DNA of 21,488 bases from a virus. Location: positions 1 to 21,488 of the IMG/VR virus record IMGVR_UViG_3300006790_000135, one strand, 5' to 3'. The notes below the pieces were generated by a model, which was not told the origin of the DNA, did no database searches, and saw only the letters and a list, made by a program, of their open reading frames with translations. The position numbers and the translations under genes are program-made. Positions within the stretch are counted from its first letter, which is position 1. Each line of letters begins with the position of its first letter. Below, one piece after another: positions 6,245 through 13,890 of this stretch.

Positions 6245-8200
6245 ATGGCTGGAATAAATAAACTTACAAAAATTAGTACAGCTGAAGGAGGAATGATTGG
6301 TGTAGCCAATTGTGCTTCTTTTGGAAAATGTAAAACTACAGTTTACAACGCTACTAACAGTAGTGCACCTCTTGGAACTGGAACAAGATTAATGGATTAT
6401 ATGGTTATCGCTGGTGGCGGAGCCGGTGGTTTAGCTGGAGGATCTGGCGGCGGAGGAGCCGGTGGATATTTAAATTCTGTTGCTGGAGAAAACTCTGGTG
6501 GCGGTGCAACAACTACTTTAAAACCTGTATCAACAAAAGGAAATACAACTCTTAACGTTCAAGTTGGTGGTGGCGGAGCCGCACAAACAACCGGTGGTAA
6601 CGCTGGAGGCAATGGAACTAATTCATCCATTGCAGGAACTGGAATGACAACTATCACAGCCACTGGAGGTGGCGGTGGCGGTGGAGATTCAGATAACGAA
6701 ACTGACTCTGAAGCTAGACCAGGTGGATCTGGTGGAGCAAGTGGAGGAGCAAGTTATCCTTTCGGTGTTGGAACTGGTGTGGCTCTTCAAGGTAATAACG
6801 GTGGAGCTGCTAGTGGACCTGGTGGATCAAACGGCGGCGGAGGCGGCGGAGGAGCCGGAGCTGTCGGAGGAAACGGATCAGGGACATCTTCTGCAGGAAA
6901 CGGTGGAGCAGGTTTAACAAGTTGTATTACAGGATCACCTGTCACAAGAGGTGGCGGTGGTGGCGGAGCTATTTATCAAAACACAAAAGGTTCTGGTGGA
7001 TCTGGTGGTGGAGGAGCTGGAGGAAGACAATCACCTGTTCAAGCAGGTTCTGCTGGATGTGCTAACACCGGAGGCGGTGGTGGCGGAAAATGGTCTTGTT
7101 CACCTGGATACGCTGGTGGATCTGGTGTCGTTATCGTAAAAGAAAAAAATAATGCAAGAGGAGTTTGGCCAATGTCTCAAGCTGGGACTGCACAATCTGA
7201 TGGAACATGGCCTGATGGAACAATTATACAATCCGTTACATTTAACTATTTAGTTGTTGCTGGCGGAGGAGCTGGTAAGAGTTTTGGTGGTGGCGGAGCC
7301 GGAGGTTATAGAGCTTCTGGTTATGGACCTTCACCTTTACAAGGATGCGCAATTACTTTGTGCTCTTCATCAAGTTTTACAATTACAGTTGGAGCCGGAG
7401 GTGGAAACGCTTGCGGTACAGCTTATCCTGCACCCCCTGCATCTGACCCAGATGGTTCTGGTGCTGGTTATGGAAACGTGTCATCTATTAAATCAGGATG
7501 CACAGTTATTATTCAATCATCAGGTGGTGGTTATCCGTTAAATGCATCTTGTGGTAATCCATGGAATGCAAACAATGGTGAAAGAGGAGGACCTGGAGGA
7601 TCAGGTTCTGGTGGATACCCATCTGCAATTTCTGCTAAAAGACCAGGAGGATCTGGTAATTCTGGAGGTTTTTCACCACCAGAAGGAAATAGTGGTGGAA
7701 CTGGAGACTATCCAGATAACAGAGGCGGCGGAGGCGGTGGCGGTGCTACTGCTAACGGATCTAACGGATCAGGATACCCAGGAGCAGCCGGAGGAGCTGG
7801 AGCACCAAATACAATTTCAGGTTCAGATGTATCTTATGCTGGTGGCGGAGGTTCTGGTACAGACAGAGGTTATCCAGGTTCTAACCCTGGACCAGGAGGA
7901 GCTGGTGGTGGCGGAAACGGCGCTGCAGGACAACCTTGTGGTTTAGCTACATCAGGAACAGCGAACACCGGAGGTGGTGGTGGCGGAGGCACTGGAGGAC
8001 CTACGTCTTATGGAGCACCAACTTATTTAGCTCCATGTGGAAAATCTAAATATGGATCAAGAGGTGGATCAGGTATCGTTATTGTAAGATCACCTGCAGG
8101 ACACCCATTAAGTGTATCACCAGGAACTAACCAAGTTACTTGTGTTGGTGGTCATTCTGTTGCTACATTTACTGTTTCTGGAACATTGACTGTAAACTAA
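6245..8200 (+). CDS. Glycine-rich tail fibre or adhesin with two tandem domains
   Basis: A 651-residue protein with GGAGG overlapping the previous stop. Two domains begin with an aromatic strand (MDYMVIAGGGAG at 50-61, FNYLVVAGGGAG at 333-344), continue as Gly-rich loops including GGGGAGGY, and end with ANTGGGGGG followed by GGSGVVIVKE (to 300) or GGSGIVIVRS (to 616). A short C-terminal tail contains ATFTVSGTLTV. The plan of an edge sheet holding many glycine loops recalls Gly_rich domains of phage fibres and the polyglycine sandwich of T-even gp38 adhesins, so receptor contact is a reasonable inference. Unusual points are about 13 cysteines and seven Tyr-Pro pairs (171, 394, 430, 458, 489, 511, 543). 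It lies directly upstream of the oxygenase island, and its final codons contain the island promoter. Confidence 0.75.
   Translation: MAGINKLTKISTAEGGMIGVANCASFGKCKTTVYNATNSSAPLGTGTRLMDYMVIAGGGAGGLAGGSGGGGAGGYLNSVAGENSGGGATTTLKPVSTKGNTTLNVQVGGGGAAQTTGGNAGGNGTNSSIAGTGMTTITATGGGGGGGDSDNETDSEARPGGSGGASGGASYPFGVGTGVALQGNNGGAASGPGGSNGGGGGGGAGAVGGNGSGTSSAGNGGAGLTSCITGSPVTRGGGGGGAIYQNTKGSGGSGGGGAGGRQSPVQAGSAGCANTGGGGGGKWSCSPGYAGGSGVVIVKEKNNARGVWPMSQAGTAQSDGTWPDGTIIQSVTFNYLVVAGGGAGKSFGGGGAGGYRASGYGPSPLQGCAITLCSSSSFTITVGAGGGNACGTAYPAPPASDPDGSGAGYGNVSSIKSGCTVIIQSSGGGYPLNASCGNPWNANNGERGGPGGSGSGGYPSAISAKRPGGSGNSGGFSPPEGNSGGTGDYPDNRGGGGGGGATANGSNGSGYPGAAGGAGAPNTISGSDVSYAGGGGSGTDRGYPGSNPGPGGAGGGGNGAAGQPCGLATSGTANTGGGGGGGTGGPTSYGAPTYLAPCGKSKYGSRGGSGIVIVRSPAGHPLSVSPGTNQVTCVGGHSVATFTVSGTLTVN
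6392..8089 (+). repeat. Duplicated glycine-rich domain
   Basis: Two related domains lie at 6392-7141 and 7244-8089. The DNA around the end of each is still similar: 7061-7086 and 7961-7986 are the same 26 bases except for two mismatches and are exactly 900 bases apart. Interiors have diverged strongly, with different loop lengths. Confidence 0.7.
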
Positions 8201-8213
8201 AATTTGATATATT
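8186..8213 (+). promoter_or_regulatory. Sigma70-type promoter for the oxygenase island
   Basis: TTGACT at 8186-8191 (5 of 6 to the -35 consensus) is separated by 16 bases from TATATT at 8208-8213 (5 of 6 to the -10 consensus), which is preceded by TG in the extended -10 position (8205-8206). The predicted transcription start is about 8220, only some 3 nt before the ATG of the first oxygenase. The -35 lies inside the end of the glycine-rich fibre gene. In AT-rich DNA such matches arise by chance, but the combination of both boxes, spacing, extension and position is unusually good. Confidence 0.55.
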
Positions 8214-8222
8214 GGCTTACCT

Positions 8223-8732
8223 ATGTGGGTCAAGAAATTTAGAAAGCATAAGACTTTAAAGAAAAAGTTATTATCATTAATTACTAAAATGCCTTCGCAT
8301 TTTAAGTCTGATAAATCTTTTGTTAAATCTGATTGGACAGTGCCAAGAGATACACCAAGAGAATATTTAAAATTATTTTATCAAGAAGTAGGAGATTTGA
8401 TGGTAGAGACTGCAGAAGAATTTGGTTGTAATACTTGGCGAATACACAACGGTTGGTATAATCAATATTCTAAAAACAATAACCATCATTGGCACACTCA
8501 CCCAGAATCAAACTTATCAGCAATATATTTTTTAGAACTACCTAGTAAAGAATTAATGACAGAGTTTAAAACTAAAATTAAATTAAATGTAAAAGAAGGA
8601 GACATATTATTTTTTCCATCTTATATGTTACATAGAGCACCTGTTAATAATACAAACAAAAGAAAAACAGTTATTGCTTTTAATTGTGATTTTCAATTAA
8701 TACCTACAGAATATTTAGGCAGGCATAAATGA
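8223..8732 (+). CDS. 2OG-Fe(II) oxygenase, H-x-H class (1)
   Basis: A 169-residue predicted 2-oxoglutarate/Fe(II) dioxygenase of the 2OG-FeII_Oxy_5 type. The signature is HWHTHPESNLSAIYFL with His91-x-His93 as the first metal pair, then EGDILFFPSYMLHRAP with His137, and KRKTVIAFN with the basic residue (Arg147/Lys148) expected to hold 2-oxoglutarate. The N-terminus is strongly basic (residues 4-16). No Shine-Dalgarno site precedes the ATG, and a TGA lies in frame shortly upstream at 8205, so no earlier ATG start exists. The stop overlaps the next start as ATGA. Substrate is unknown. Confidence 0.8.
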   Translation: MWVKKFRKHKTLKKKLLSLITKMPSHFKSDKSFVKSDWTVPRDTPREYLKLFYQEVGDLMVETAEEFGCNTWRIHNGWYNQYSKNNNHHWHTHPESNLSAIYFLELPSKELMTEFKTKIKLNVKEGDILFFPSYMLHRAPVNNTNKRKTVIAFNCDFQLIPTEYLGRHK

Positions 8733-9208
8733 GTTTTAGAGTCATAGATAATTTTTTATCTAAAAAAAATTACAAAACAATTACGAAAACTTTTACTAAG
8801 TTAAAAGGAAACATACCTGTTAAATGGTCAGAAACAGATTATCGTAAACATGTGTTTTTAATTGAAGCAGCTAAAACATATGACTTTACAAAATATAAAG
8901 GTTTTGAGGAATGGAGTCAAAACAACACTCAATGCAACCCACACGTCGATAAAGACGAGGGCTATTATCAAAAGACAGGTAAATATAGATATCCAATATG
9001 TTCTTTAATATTTTATATAGAGGTAAAAAATTTAAGGGGTGGTGAATTAATACTAGCTGGAGATGTAATAAAACCTAAATCTAATAGACTAGTTATATTT
9101 GATCCTGGTCTACATCATTCAGTTGAATCTTTTAAAGGAACCAGAAGAGCTTTCTTAGTTAACCCTTGGACACATAAACCAGAAGCGTTTAAAAATGAAA
9201 TTGTATAA
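8729..9208 (+). CDS. 2OG-Fe(II) oxygenase, H-x-D class, prolyl-4-hydroxylase-like (2)
   Basis: A 159-residue predicted dioxygenase. Visible signature: NPHVDKDE with His72-x-Asp74, a following SLIFYIEV strand, RGGELIL at 103-109, and NRLVIFDPGLHHSVESFKG with the distal His at 130, then Arg139/Arg140 in the 2-oxoglutarate position. This arrangement is that of the prolyl 4-hydroxylase-like superfamily. Protein length is short for the family, so only the catalytic core is present. Start ATG overlaps the previous stop as ATGA. The real substrate could be a peptide, sugar or small molecule. Confidence 0.8.
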   Translation: MSFRVIDNFLSKKNYKTITKTFTKLKGNIPVKWSETDYRKHVFLIEAAKTYDFTKYKGFEEWSQNNTQCNPHVDKDEGYYQKTGKYRYPICSLIFYIEVKNLRGGELILAGDVIKPKSNRLVIFDPGLHHSVESFKGTRRAFLVNPWTHKPEAFKNEIV

Positions 9209-9647
9209 AAATATTTTAGAAGAAAAAGAACGAAAGAAACTATTAAAATTTGTAAAAACAAAAATTCGATATTGGAATGACAAAGTCCCTGGTTTACAAA
9301 CACCTATGGATTTACATACCCACCCTGAAACTCAATATTTCTATAAAAAAATTTTACAAAAATATTTCAAAGATATGTCAATACAATATTCTTGGGCTAA
9401 TTATTCAGAGGGGGATATTATAAATTGGCACAATCACCCTACCTCTGTAATATCTGCTGTTTACTTTTTAAAAAATCCTGATAGTCTAGGAACCATATTT
9501 AGAAATGAGAAATATAGTTATGACAAAATTACATCTACCAAATGTCCTGAAAATTCTTTATTGGTATTTGATGCAAGTAAAACACACTCACAACCATACT
9601 CTCCTAAAAAAATTAAAAGGTTTTCAATCGCAATAGATTTAATATGA
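9195..9647 (+). CDS. 2OG-Fe(II) oxygenase, H-x-H class (3)
   Basis: A 150-residue predicted dioxygenase, the smallest of the island. Signature: INWHNHPTSVISAVYFL with His79-x-His81, then ENSLLVFDASKTHSQPYS with His131, and KRFSIAIDL with Arg142. An additional LHTHPETQ motif at 40-47 resembles the metal-binding sequence but lies too early to be the usual site. The start lies 14 nt inside the preceding gene and has no strong ribosome site, so its translation is probably coupled. Confidence 0.75.
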   Translation: MKLYKNILEEKERKKLLKFVKTKIRYWNDKVPGLQTPMDLHTHPETQYFYKKILQKYFKDMSIQYSWANYSEGDIINWHNHPTSVISAVYFLKNPDSLGTIFRNEKYSYDKITSTKCPENSLLVFDASKTHSQPYSPKKIKRFSIAIDLI

Positions 9648-10321
9648 ATTTAAAAAACGCATATTGGTATTTTACATCTAGATTAGGAGATCGTTTTTGT
9701 GACGATGTAATAAAACTTGCAAATTCTAGAAAAGAATTAATAGGTGTAACAGGAGGTGTGTCAGATAAAATTAGAAAACGAAACAAAAATAAAAAAATTA
9801 TAGACCATAAAGACGTTCTAAAAAATATAAAAAAAAGTGATATAAAAAATTTAAAGAAACAAAGAGATTCAAATATAGTTTGGTTAGAAGATAGATGGAT
9901 TTATGATGAGATTACTCCTTTCTTTCACATGGCAAACAAGAACGCTGGTTGGAATTTTCAAATTGATTATTTTGAGTCTATGCAATTTACTAAATACAAA
10001 CCCGGTCAATTTTATGATTGGCATCAAGACCCAATGCCTGTGCCATATAATAATCCACAGAACGTTAATTTTCATAACAAAATTAGAAAAATATCTGGCA
10101 TAATACAATTATCCGATCCAAAAGATTACAAAGGTGGGGAGTTAGAAATACAGCCAAGAATGCATGCAGATGCAGGGCATGTAATACAAACAAAAAAACA
10201 TTTTAAACCTAGAGGAAGTATTATCATATTTCCGTCACACTTGTGGCATAGGGTTAAACCTGTAACGAAAGGAACAAGATATTCATTAGTGATTTGGTCA
10301 TTAGGATATCCATTTAGATAG
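9644..10321 (+). CDS. PKHD-type 2OG-Fe(II) hydroxylase (4)
   Basis: A 225-residue protein that follows the PKHD-type hydroxylase pattern closely. It has RDSNIVWLEDRWIYDEI at 74-90, then the aromatic core NAGWNFQIDYFESMQFTKY, YDWHQDP with His127-x-Asp129, RKISGIIQLSDPKDYKGGELE at 148-168, and FPSHLWHRVKPVTKGTRYSLVIW with His202 and Arg212. The GYPFR ending is also typical. Residues 41-74 are a Lys/Arg-rich stretch not usual for the family. The start overlaps the previous stop as ATGA. It is the best conserved oxygenase of the island. Substrate not known. Confidence 0.85.
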   Translation: MNLKNAYWYFTSRLGDRFCDDVIKLANSRKELIGVTGGVSDKIRKRNKNKKIIDHKDVLKNIKKSDIKNLKKQRDSNIVWLEDRWIYDEITPFFHMANKNAGWNFQIDYFESMQFTKYKPGQFYDWHQDPMPVPYNNPQNVNFHNKIRKISGIIQLSDPKDYKGGELEIQPRMHADAGHVIQTKKHFKPRGSIIIFPSHLWHRVKPVTKGTRYSLVIWSLGYPFR

Positions 10322-10322
10322 C

Positions 10323-11027
10323 ATGTCAAAAAAAGATTTACTTCAAACATCTATATATTTTCAATCACCTGTGTATCATATTGAAGTACCTGAATTAGTA
10401 AAATCTGTAGATAAAGTTTGTAATAAATATATTACACAAGCTCAAAAAAATAACGAGAAAGTAGTTAAAGAAAGAGAAAAAAAATGGAAAAAGAAAGTAG
10501 GAGATATAACTATGTCTCATCATTCTACAAGTTTAATTGGAGACCCTGATTTAAAAGAACTTAGAGATTATATTGGAGGAACAAGCTGGAATGTTTTAGA
10601 TAGTTTTGGTTATGACATGTCTGGGTACGAATTAATGTGGACAGAGCTATGGGCGCAACAATTTTCTAAAAAAGGTGGTGGACATCACATGGGTCATATA
10701 CATTATGACAATCATATATCTGGTTTTTATTTTTTAAGATGTAGTGAAAGAACTGCGGTGCCTTTCTTTAACGATCCTAGAATTGCAAAAACAATGAATG
10801 ACTTACCGGTAAAAGATCCTGTCGGTGTTTCTATGGCTAGTTCTCTCATACATTACAAACCTAAACCAGGAACGATGATATTCTTTCCTGCTTATTTAAA
10901 TCACGGTTTTACCGTAGATGCAGGAGTTGATGATTTTAGATTTATACATTTTAATTTACAGGCAGTAAGAAAGTTATTAACAGATCATTTAAGAAATGAA
11001 GGACCAACACAACCCACAAATAAATAA
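10323..11027 (+). CDS. 2OG-Fe(II) oxygenase, H-x-H class (5)
   Basis: A 234-residue predicted dioxygenase of 2OG-FeII_Oxy_5 type, and the longest of the H-x-H group. Signature: GHHMGHIHYDNHISGFYFL with His125-x-His127, VPFFNDPR at 146-153, then KPGTMIFFPAYLNHGFTVD with His194 and FRFIHFN with Arg206. The N-terminal third (about 25-65) is a charged, probably helical stretch rich in Lys and Glu. It starts one base after the upstream stop and lacks a strong ribosome site. Its C-terminus runs 32 nt into the next gene. Confidence 0.8.
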   Translation: MSKKDLLQTSIYFQSPVYHIEVPELVKSVDKVCNKYITQAQKNNEKVVKEREKKWKKKVGDITMSHHSTSLIGDPDLKELRDYIGGTSWNVLDSFGYDMSGYELMWTELWAQQFSKKGGGHHMGHIHYDNHISGFYFLRCSERTAVPFFNDPRIAKTMNDLPVKDPVGVSMASSLIHYKPKPGTMIFFPAYLNHGFTVDAGVDDFRFIHFNLQAVRKLLTDHLRNEGPTQPTNK

Positions 11028-11580
11028 TATTTTTTCTTCTTTTTTAATAGAGAAAGAAATAGACCTAGATCATGATAAGGTGACAGATATGTGTGCTGAT
11101 GCACTAGAAACTTCTGATGATTATCATCAAAAAAATATATTTCATAATCCTAAACTTATGGATAAATTTAATAAAGTATTTATTGAAATAGATGAAATAG
11201 CACAACAAGCACATAAACTTTTACAATATAAAAATAATACAAGGCAGGTATGTATAGATGCTTGGATAAATGATTTTGGAGCATTTAATATTTCTATGCC
11301 TCATCAACATCCAACAGCTGATTTATCAATAGTTTATTTTCCGTACGCACAAGAAGGGTGCAGCAACTTACAATTATTAAATCCAAATTCTAAATTACAG
11401 TATGTAATACATGACGAAATGGTAGAAGATTGGAATCATTACAATTCTTTTACTTGGGATGTAGTTCCTAAAACTGGTAAGGTTGTTGTGTTTCCAGGTT
11501 ATTTAATGCATTACGTTAAACAAAACACATCAAACAAAAAGAGAGTATCAATAGCATTTAACTATAAGGTAGCATGGTAA
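10996..11580 (+). CDS. 2OG-Fe(II) oxygenase, H-x-H class (6)
   Basis: A 194-residue predicted dioxygenase. Signature: ISMPHQHPTADLSIVYFP with His103-x-His105, then GKVVVFPGYLMHYVKQN with His172 and KKRVSIAFN with Arg183. The first 32 nt overlap the upstream gene in another frame. The chosen ATG gives an NIFSSFLI segment at residues 11-18, a plausible first strand; the first ATG after the overlap would remove it. An acidic N-terminal region (21-45) precedes the core. Confidence 0.75.
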   Translation: MKDQHNPQINNIFSSFLIEKEIDLDHDKVTDMCADALETSDDYHQKNIFHNPKLMDKFNKVFIEIDEIAQQAHKLLQYKNNTRQVCIDAWINDFGAFNISMPHQHPTADLSIVYFPYAQEGCSNLQLLNPNSKLQYVIHDEMVEDWNHYNSFTWDVVPKTGKVVVFPGYLMHYVKQNTSNKKRVSIAFNYKVAW

Positions 11581-12119
11581 AAAATTTACTATCAATAGAC
11601 ATAGATTGGGTTGGTCCTCCAAGAGATGCTAAAGAATTGCTAGAGGTTTTAGTCCCTATCTTTAAAAAAAATAAATTTAAAAAAATAGTTTTAGCGCAAT
11701 CACATAAAGAAATAAGTAAGATTGTAGATACTTTATCTGAGCCTGTATATTGTGTAAACGTAGACCACCATCATGACATACAATACCTACAATCTGAACC
11801 TTTAGAAGCGGGATTCTTATCGGGTAATTGGTTGGGTCATTATATGAAAAGCGGTAGAATTACAGGATGCACTTGGATAGCTAATTACAATTCTGCTTTT
11901 AATAGATATCAAGACTGGAGAAAAGATTTTGTCTTATTGAACAACGACGTAATAGATACTAAATTAGATATAAAAGAAATAGCAAAGTTTGATTACGACT
12001 ATTTTTTTATGTGTAGATCTTTTCATAATCATGAAGAACGTAATTGGACAGCTCTTCAAACTTTTGATGCAATAGAAGTAATATTAAAAAATTTACAAAA
12101 TGATAAAAATAAAAAATAA
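11574..12119 (+). CDS. Arginase/deacetylase-like metallohydrolase candidate
   Basis: A 181-residue protein clearly unlike its oxygenase neighbours. It has SIDIDWVGPP at 7-16 (Asp9, Asp11), IVLAQSHKEI with His44, and VNVDHHHDIQY at 62-71 (Asp64, His65-67, Asp68), followed by GNWLGHYMKSG and CTWIANYNS. Paired Asp strands and an Asp/His cluster of this sort are seen in arginase-fold metal hydrolases and in the UPF0489 family, some members of which I recall as peptide arginases. I cannot confirm membership. It starts 7 nt before the upstream stop with AAGG at a good distance, and its own end overlaps the next gene by 20 nt. Confidence 0.5.
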   Translation: MVKNLLSIDIDWVGPPRDAKELLEVLVPIFKKNKFKKIVLAQSHKEISKIVDTLSEPVYCVNVDHHHDIQYLQSEPLEAGFLSGNWLGHYMKSGRITGCTWIANYNSAFNRYQDWRKDFVLLNNDVIDTKLDIKEIAKFDYDYFFMCRSFHNHEERNWTALQTFDAIEVILKNLQNDKNKK

Positions 12120-12588
12120 TTTTTTAAATAAAAAAGATTTTAATCATATTAGAGACGTAATGTTAGGTCCTAATTTTCCTTGGTACTATAACAAAACTAA
12201 AGTAGATATAGAAGGTAAAGACAATTTATACAACTATCAATTAACCCATACTTTTTTTATAGACGGTTCTATTAATTCTGGTGGGTATAATTTATTAGAA
12301 CCTGTTTTAAAAAAATTAAAAGTAAAAGAATTAATAAGAATAAAAGCCAACTTAGTGCCACGAACATCTAAGATCCACAGGTTTGAAAAACATACAGACC
12401 AAGACTATGATTGCAAAGGTGCCATACTGTATATCAATAGTAATAATGGTTGCACTATATTTGAAAAAAATAAACATGTAACGTCAAAAGAAAATAGAAT
12501 TGTGTTGTTTGATGCAAACAAAAATCATCAGGGCACAACTTGCACGGATGAAAAAATTAGAGTATTAATAAATTTTAATTATCAATAA
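12100..12588 (+). CDS. 2OG-Fe(II) oxygenase, H-x-D class (7)
   Basis: A 162-residue predicted dioxygenase of the type seen in cyanophages. FPWYYNK at 26-32 is followed by RIKANLVPRTSKIHRFEKHTD with His98-x-Asp100, a GAILYINSNNGCTIFE segment (107-122), and ENRIVLFDANKNHQGTTCTD with His143, then KIRVLINFN with Arg154. The GGxL motif of prolyl-hydroxylase relatives is replaced by NGCTIF. The start lies 20 nt inside the arginase-like gene with no ribosome site visible, which suggests translational coupling. Confidence 0.8.
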   Translation: MIKIKNNFLNKKDFNHIRDVMLGPNFPWYYNKTKVDIEGKDNLYNYQLTHTFFIDGSINSGGYNLLEPVLKKLKVKELIRIKANLVPRTSKIHRFEKHTDQDYDCKGAILYINSNNGCTIFEKNKHVTSKENRIVLFDANKNHQGTTCTDEKIRVLINFNYQ

Positions 12589-12591
12589 AGT

Positions 12592-13272
12592 ATGAACTGG
12601 AAAAAAAATAATTACACAGTTATTAAAAAAGCCATAGACCCAAGTATGGCAGAGTTTTTAAAAAATTATATTCTTTTAAAAAGAAAAGTTTTACAAACTT
12701 TTATGACTACACAATACCTATCTGAGTTTAACACTGATTGGGGCACATGGGCTGATCCACAAGTGCCAGGAACATATTCTCATTACGGAGATATAGCTAT
12801 GGAAACATTATTAGCAACATTAAAACCTAAAATGGAAAAAGTTACAGGCACCAAATTACTTGAAAACTATTCTTATACAAGAGTGTATAAAGTAAAAGAT
12901 ATTTTACGAAGACACAAAGATAGATTTAGTTGTGAAATATCTACTACACTTAATTTGGGTAGCGACCATCAGTGGCCAATATATATAAACCCAAAGCAAG
13001 AAGAAGGAGGCCACAATGAAACAACGGGAGAATATATGCCCTCTACATCTAAAGGTGTTAAAGTAAATTTAAAACCTGGTGACATGTTAGTATATCGTGG
13101 TGATTTGTTAGAGCATTGGAGAGAACCTTACACAGGTAATTATTGTGCACAAGTATTTTTACATTATAACAATGTTAAAACACCGGGAGCTGAAGAAAAC
13201 GCTTTAGATAAAAGACCTCATTTAGGGCTACCTTCAAAATTTAAAAGGGTTGAAAAAAAGATTCCTAGATAA
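12592..13272 (+). CDS. 2OG-Fe(II) oxygenase, H-x-D class (8), atypical
   Basis: A 226-residue predicted dioxygenase. NYSYTRVYKVKDILRRHKDR contains His108-x-Asp110. It is followed by SCEISTTLNLG with HQWPIYI, then KPGDMLVYRGDLLEHWREPYTG with His175. The final strand reads YCAQVFLHYN, and no Arg or Lys sits at the usual distance after the distal His; Arg177 is the nearest. A loop at 134-153 (KQEEGGHNETTGEYMP) is inserted between core strands. I recall relatives of this form in marine phages. Loss of the usual 2-oxoglutarate contact may mean a different binding mode. Confidence 0.75.
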   Translation: MNWKKNNYTVIKKAIDPSMAEFLKNYILLKRKVLQTFMTTQYLSEFNTDWGTWADPQVPGTYSHYGDIAMETLLATLKPKMEKVTGTKLLENYSYTRVYKVKDILRRHKDRFSCEISTTLNLGSDHQWPIYINPKQEEGGHNETTGEYMPSTSKGVKVNLKPGDMLVYRGDLLEHWREPYTGNYCAQVFLHYNNVKTPGAEENALDKRPHLGLPSKFKRVEKKIPR

Positions 13273-13275
13273 CGT

Positions 13276-13890
13276 ATGTTTCCTCAAACAATTCCCATGT
13301 TTGCTAAATGTTTTTATATTAACAAAATTGACATAGACTCACATAAAATTTTAAAAGGTATAACTGAAAAATTTATACCATCTGCAGACGGAACTAATGT
13401 TGATCTTAGTCAGACATCTATTGATAAAAATGTTTTAAATAAAACAAAATGGAAAGCATTAAAGAATTTAATAATGAAAGAACTTAAAACATATACAGAA
13501 AATATTTTAGAGTATGACAATAAATTTAAGATGACTACATCGTGGTTTACAAGTTCTGGTCCTGCAAAAGAATCTGAGTATCATTGTCATAAGAACTCTA
13601 TGATAAGTTGTTGTTTATATATTCAATGTAATCAGGATTCAGGAAATATATCTTTTATGAATTATAAACAAGATGATATGTTTCAATTAAAACCAAAAAA
13701 ATTTAACATGTATAATAATGATAGTTATGAAATTATACCGCAACCAGGTATGATTTTATTTTTTCCAAGTCAAATTCATCACAAGATATTAACAAACAAA
13801 TCTAACTTAATTAGGTATTCTCTAGCATGTAACTTTGTGCCCACAGGAGATATCTATTATAAGGACACGGATAGCTATTTAAAAATATGA
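13276..13890 (+). CDS. 2OG-Fe(II) oxygenase, H-x-H class (9)
   Basis: A 204-residue predicted dioxygenase. Signature: SEYHCHKNSMISCCLYI with His103-x-His105, SGNISFMNY at 122-130, then QPGMILFFPSQIHHKILTN with the distal His at 169, and LIRYSLACNF with Arg180. The start MFPQTIPMFAKCFYI resembles the N-terminal strand of the 2OG-FeII_Oxy_5 group. The site carries an unusual Cys between the two metal-binding His residues and two more Cys (112-113) nearby. Confidence 0.8.
   Translation: MFPQTIPMFAKCFYINKIDIDSHKILKGITEKFIPSADGTNVDLSQTSIDKNVLNKTKWKALKNLIMKELKTYTENILEYDNKFKMTTSWFTSSGPAKESEYHCHKNSMISCCLYIQCNQDSGNISFMNYKQDDMFQLKPKKFNMYNNDSYEIIPQPGMILFFPSQIHHKILTNKSNLIRYSLACNFVPTGDIYYKDTDSYLKI

Noticed and set aside
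6669-7946. Long +1-shifted frames inside the glycine-rich fibre gene
   Set aside because: They arise because GGN-rich codons leave few stops in other frames; products are Val/Leu/Glu-biased low-complexity and have no ribosome sites.
6400-8050. CRISPR-like or satellite repeat reading of the GGxGG-rich DNA
   Set aside because: The repeats are in-frame, irregular in spacing and codon-diverged; no uniform repeat with unique spacers exists.
9195-9350. LHTHPETQ in the oxygenase at 9195 as its metal site
   Set aside because: It lies before the core strands, whereas NWHNHP at 78-82 is followed by the SAVYFL strand that accompanies the metal site in its relatives.
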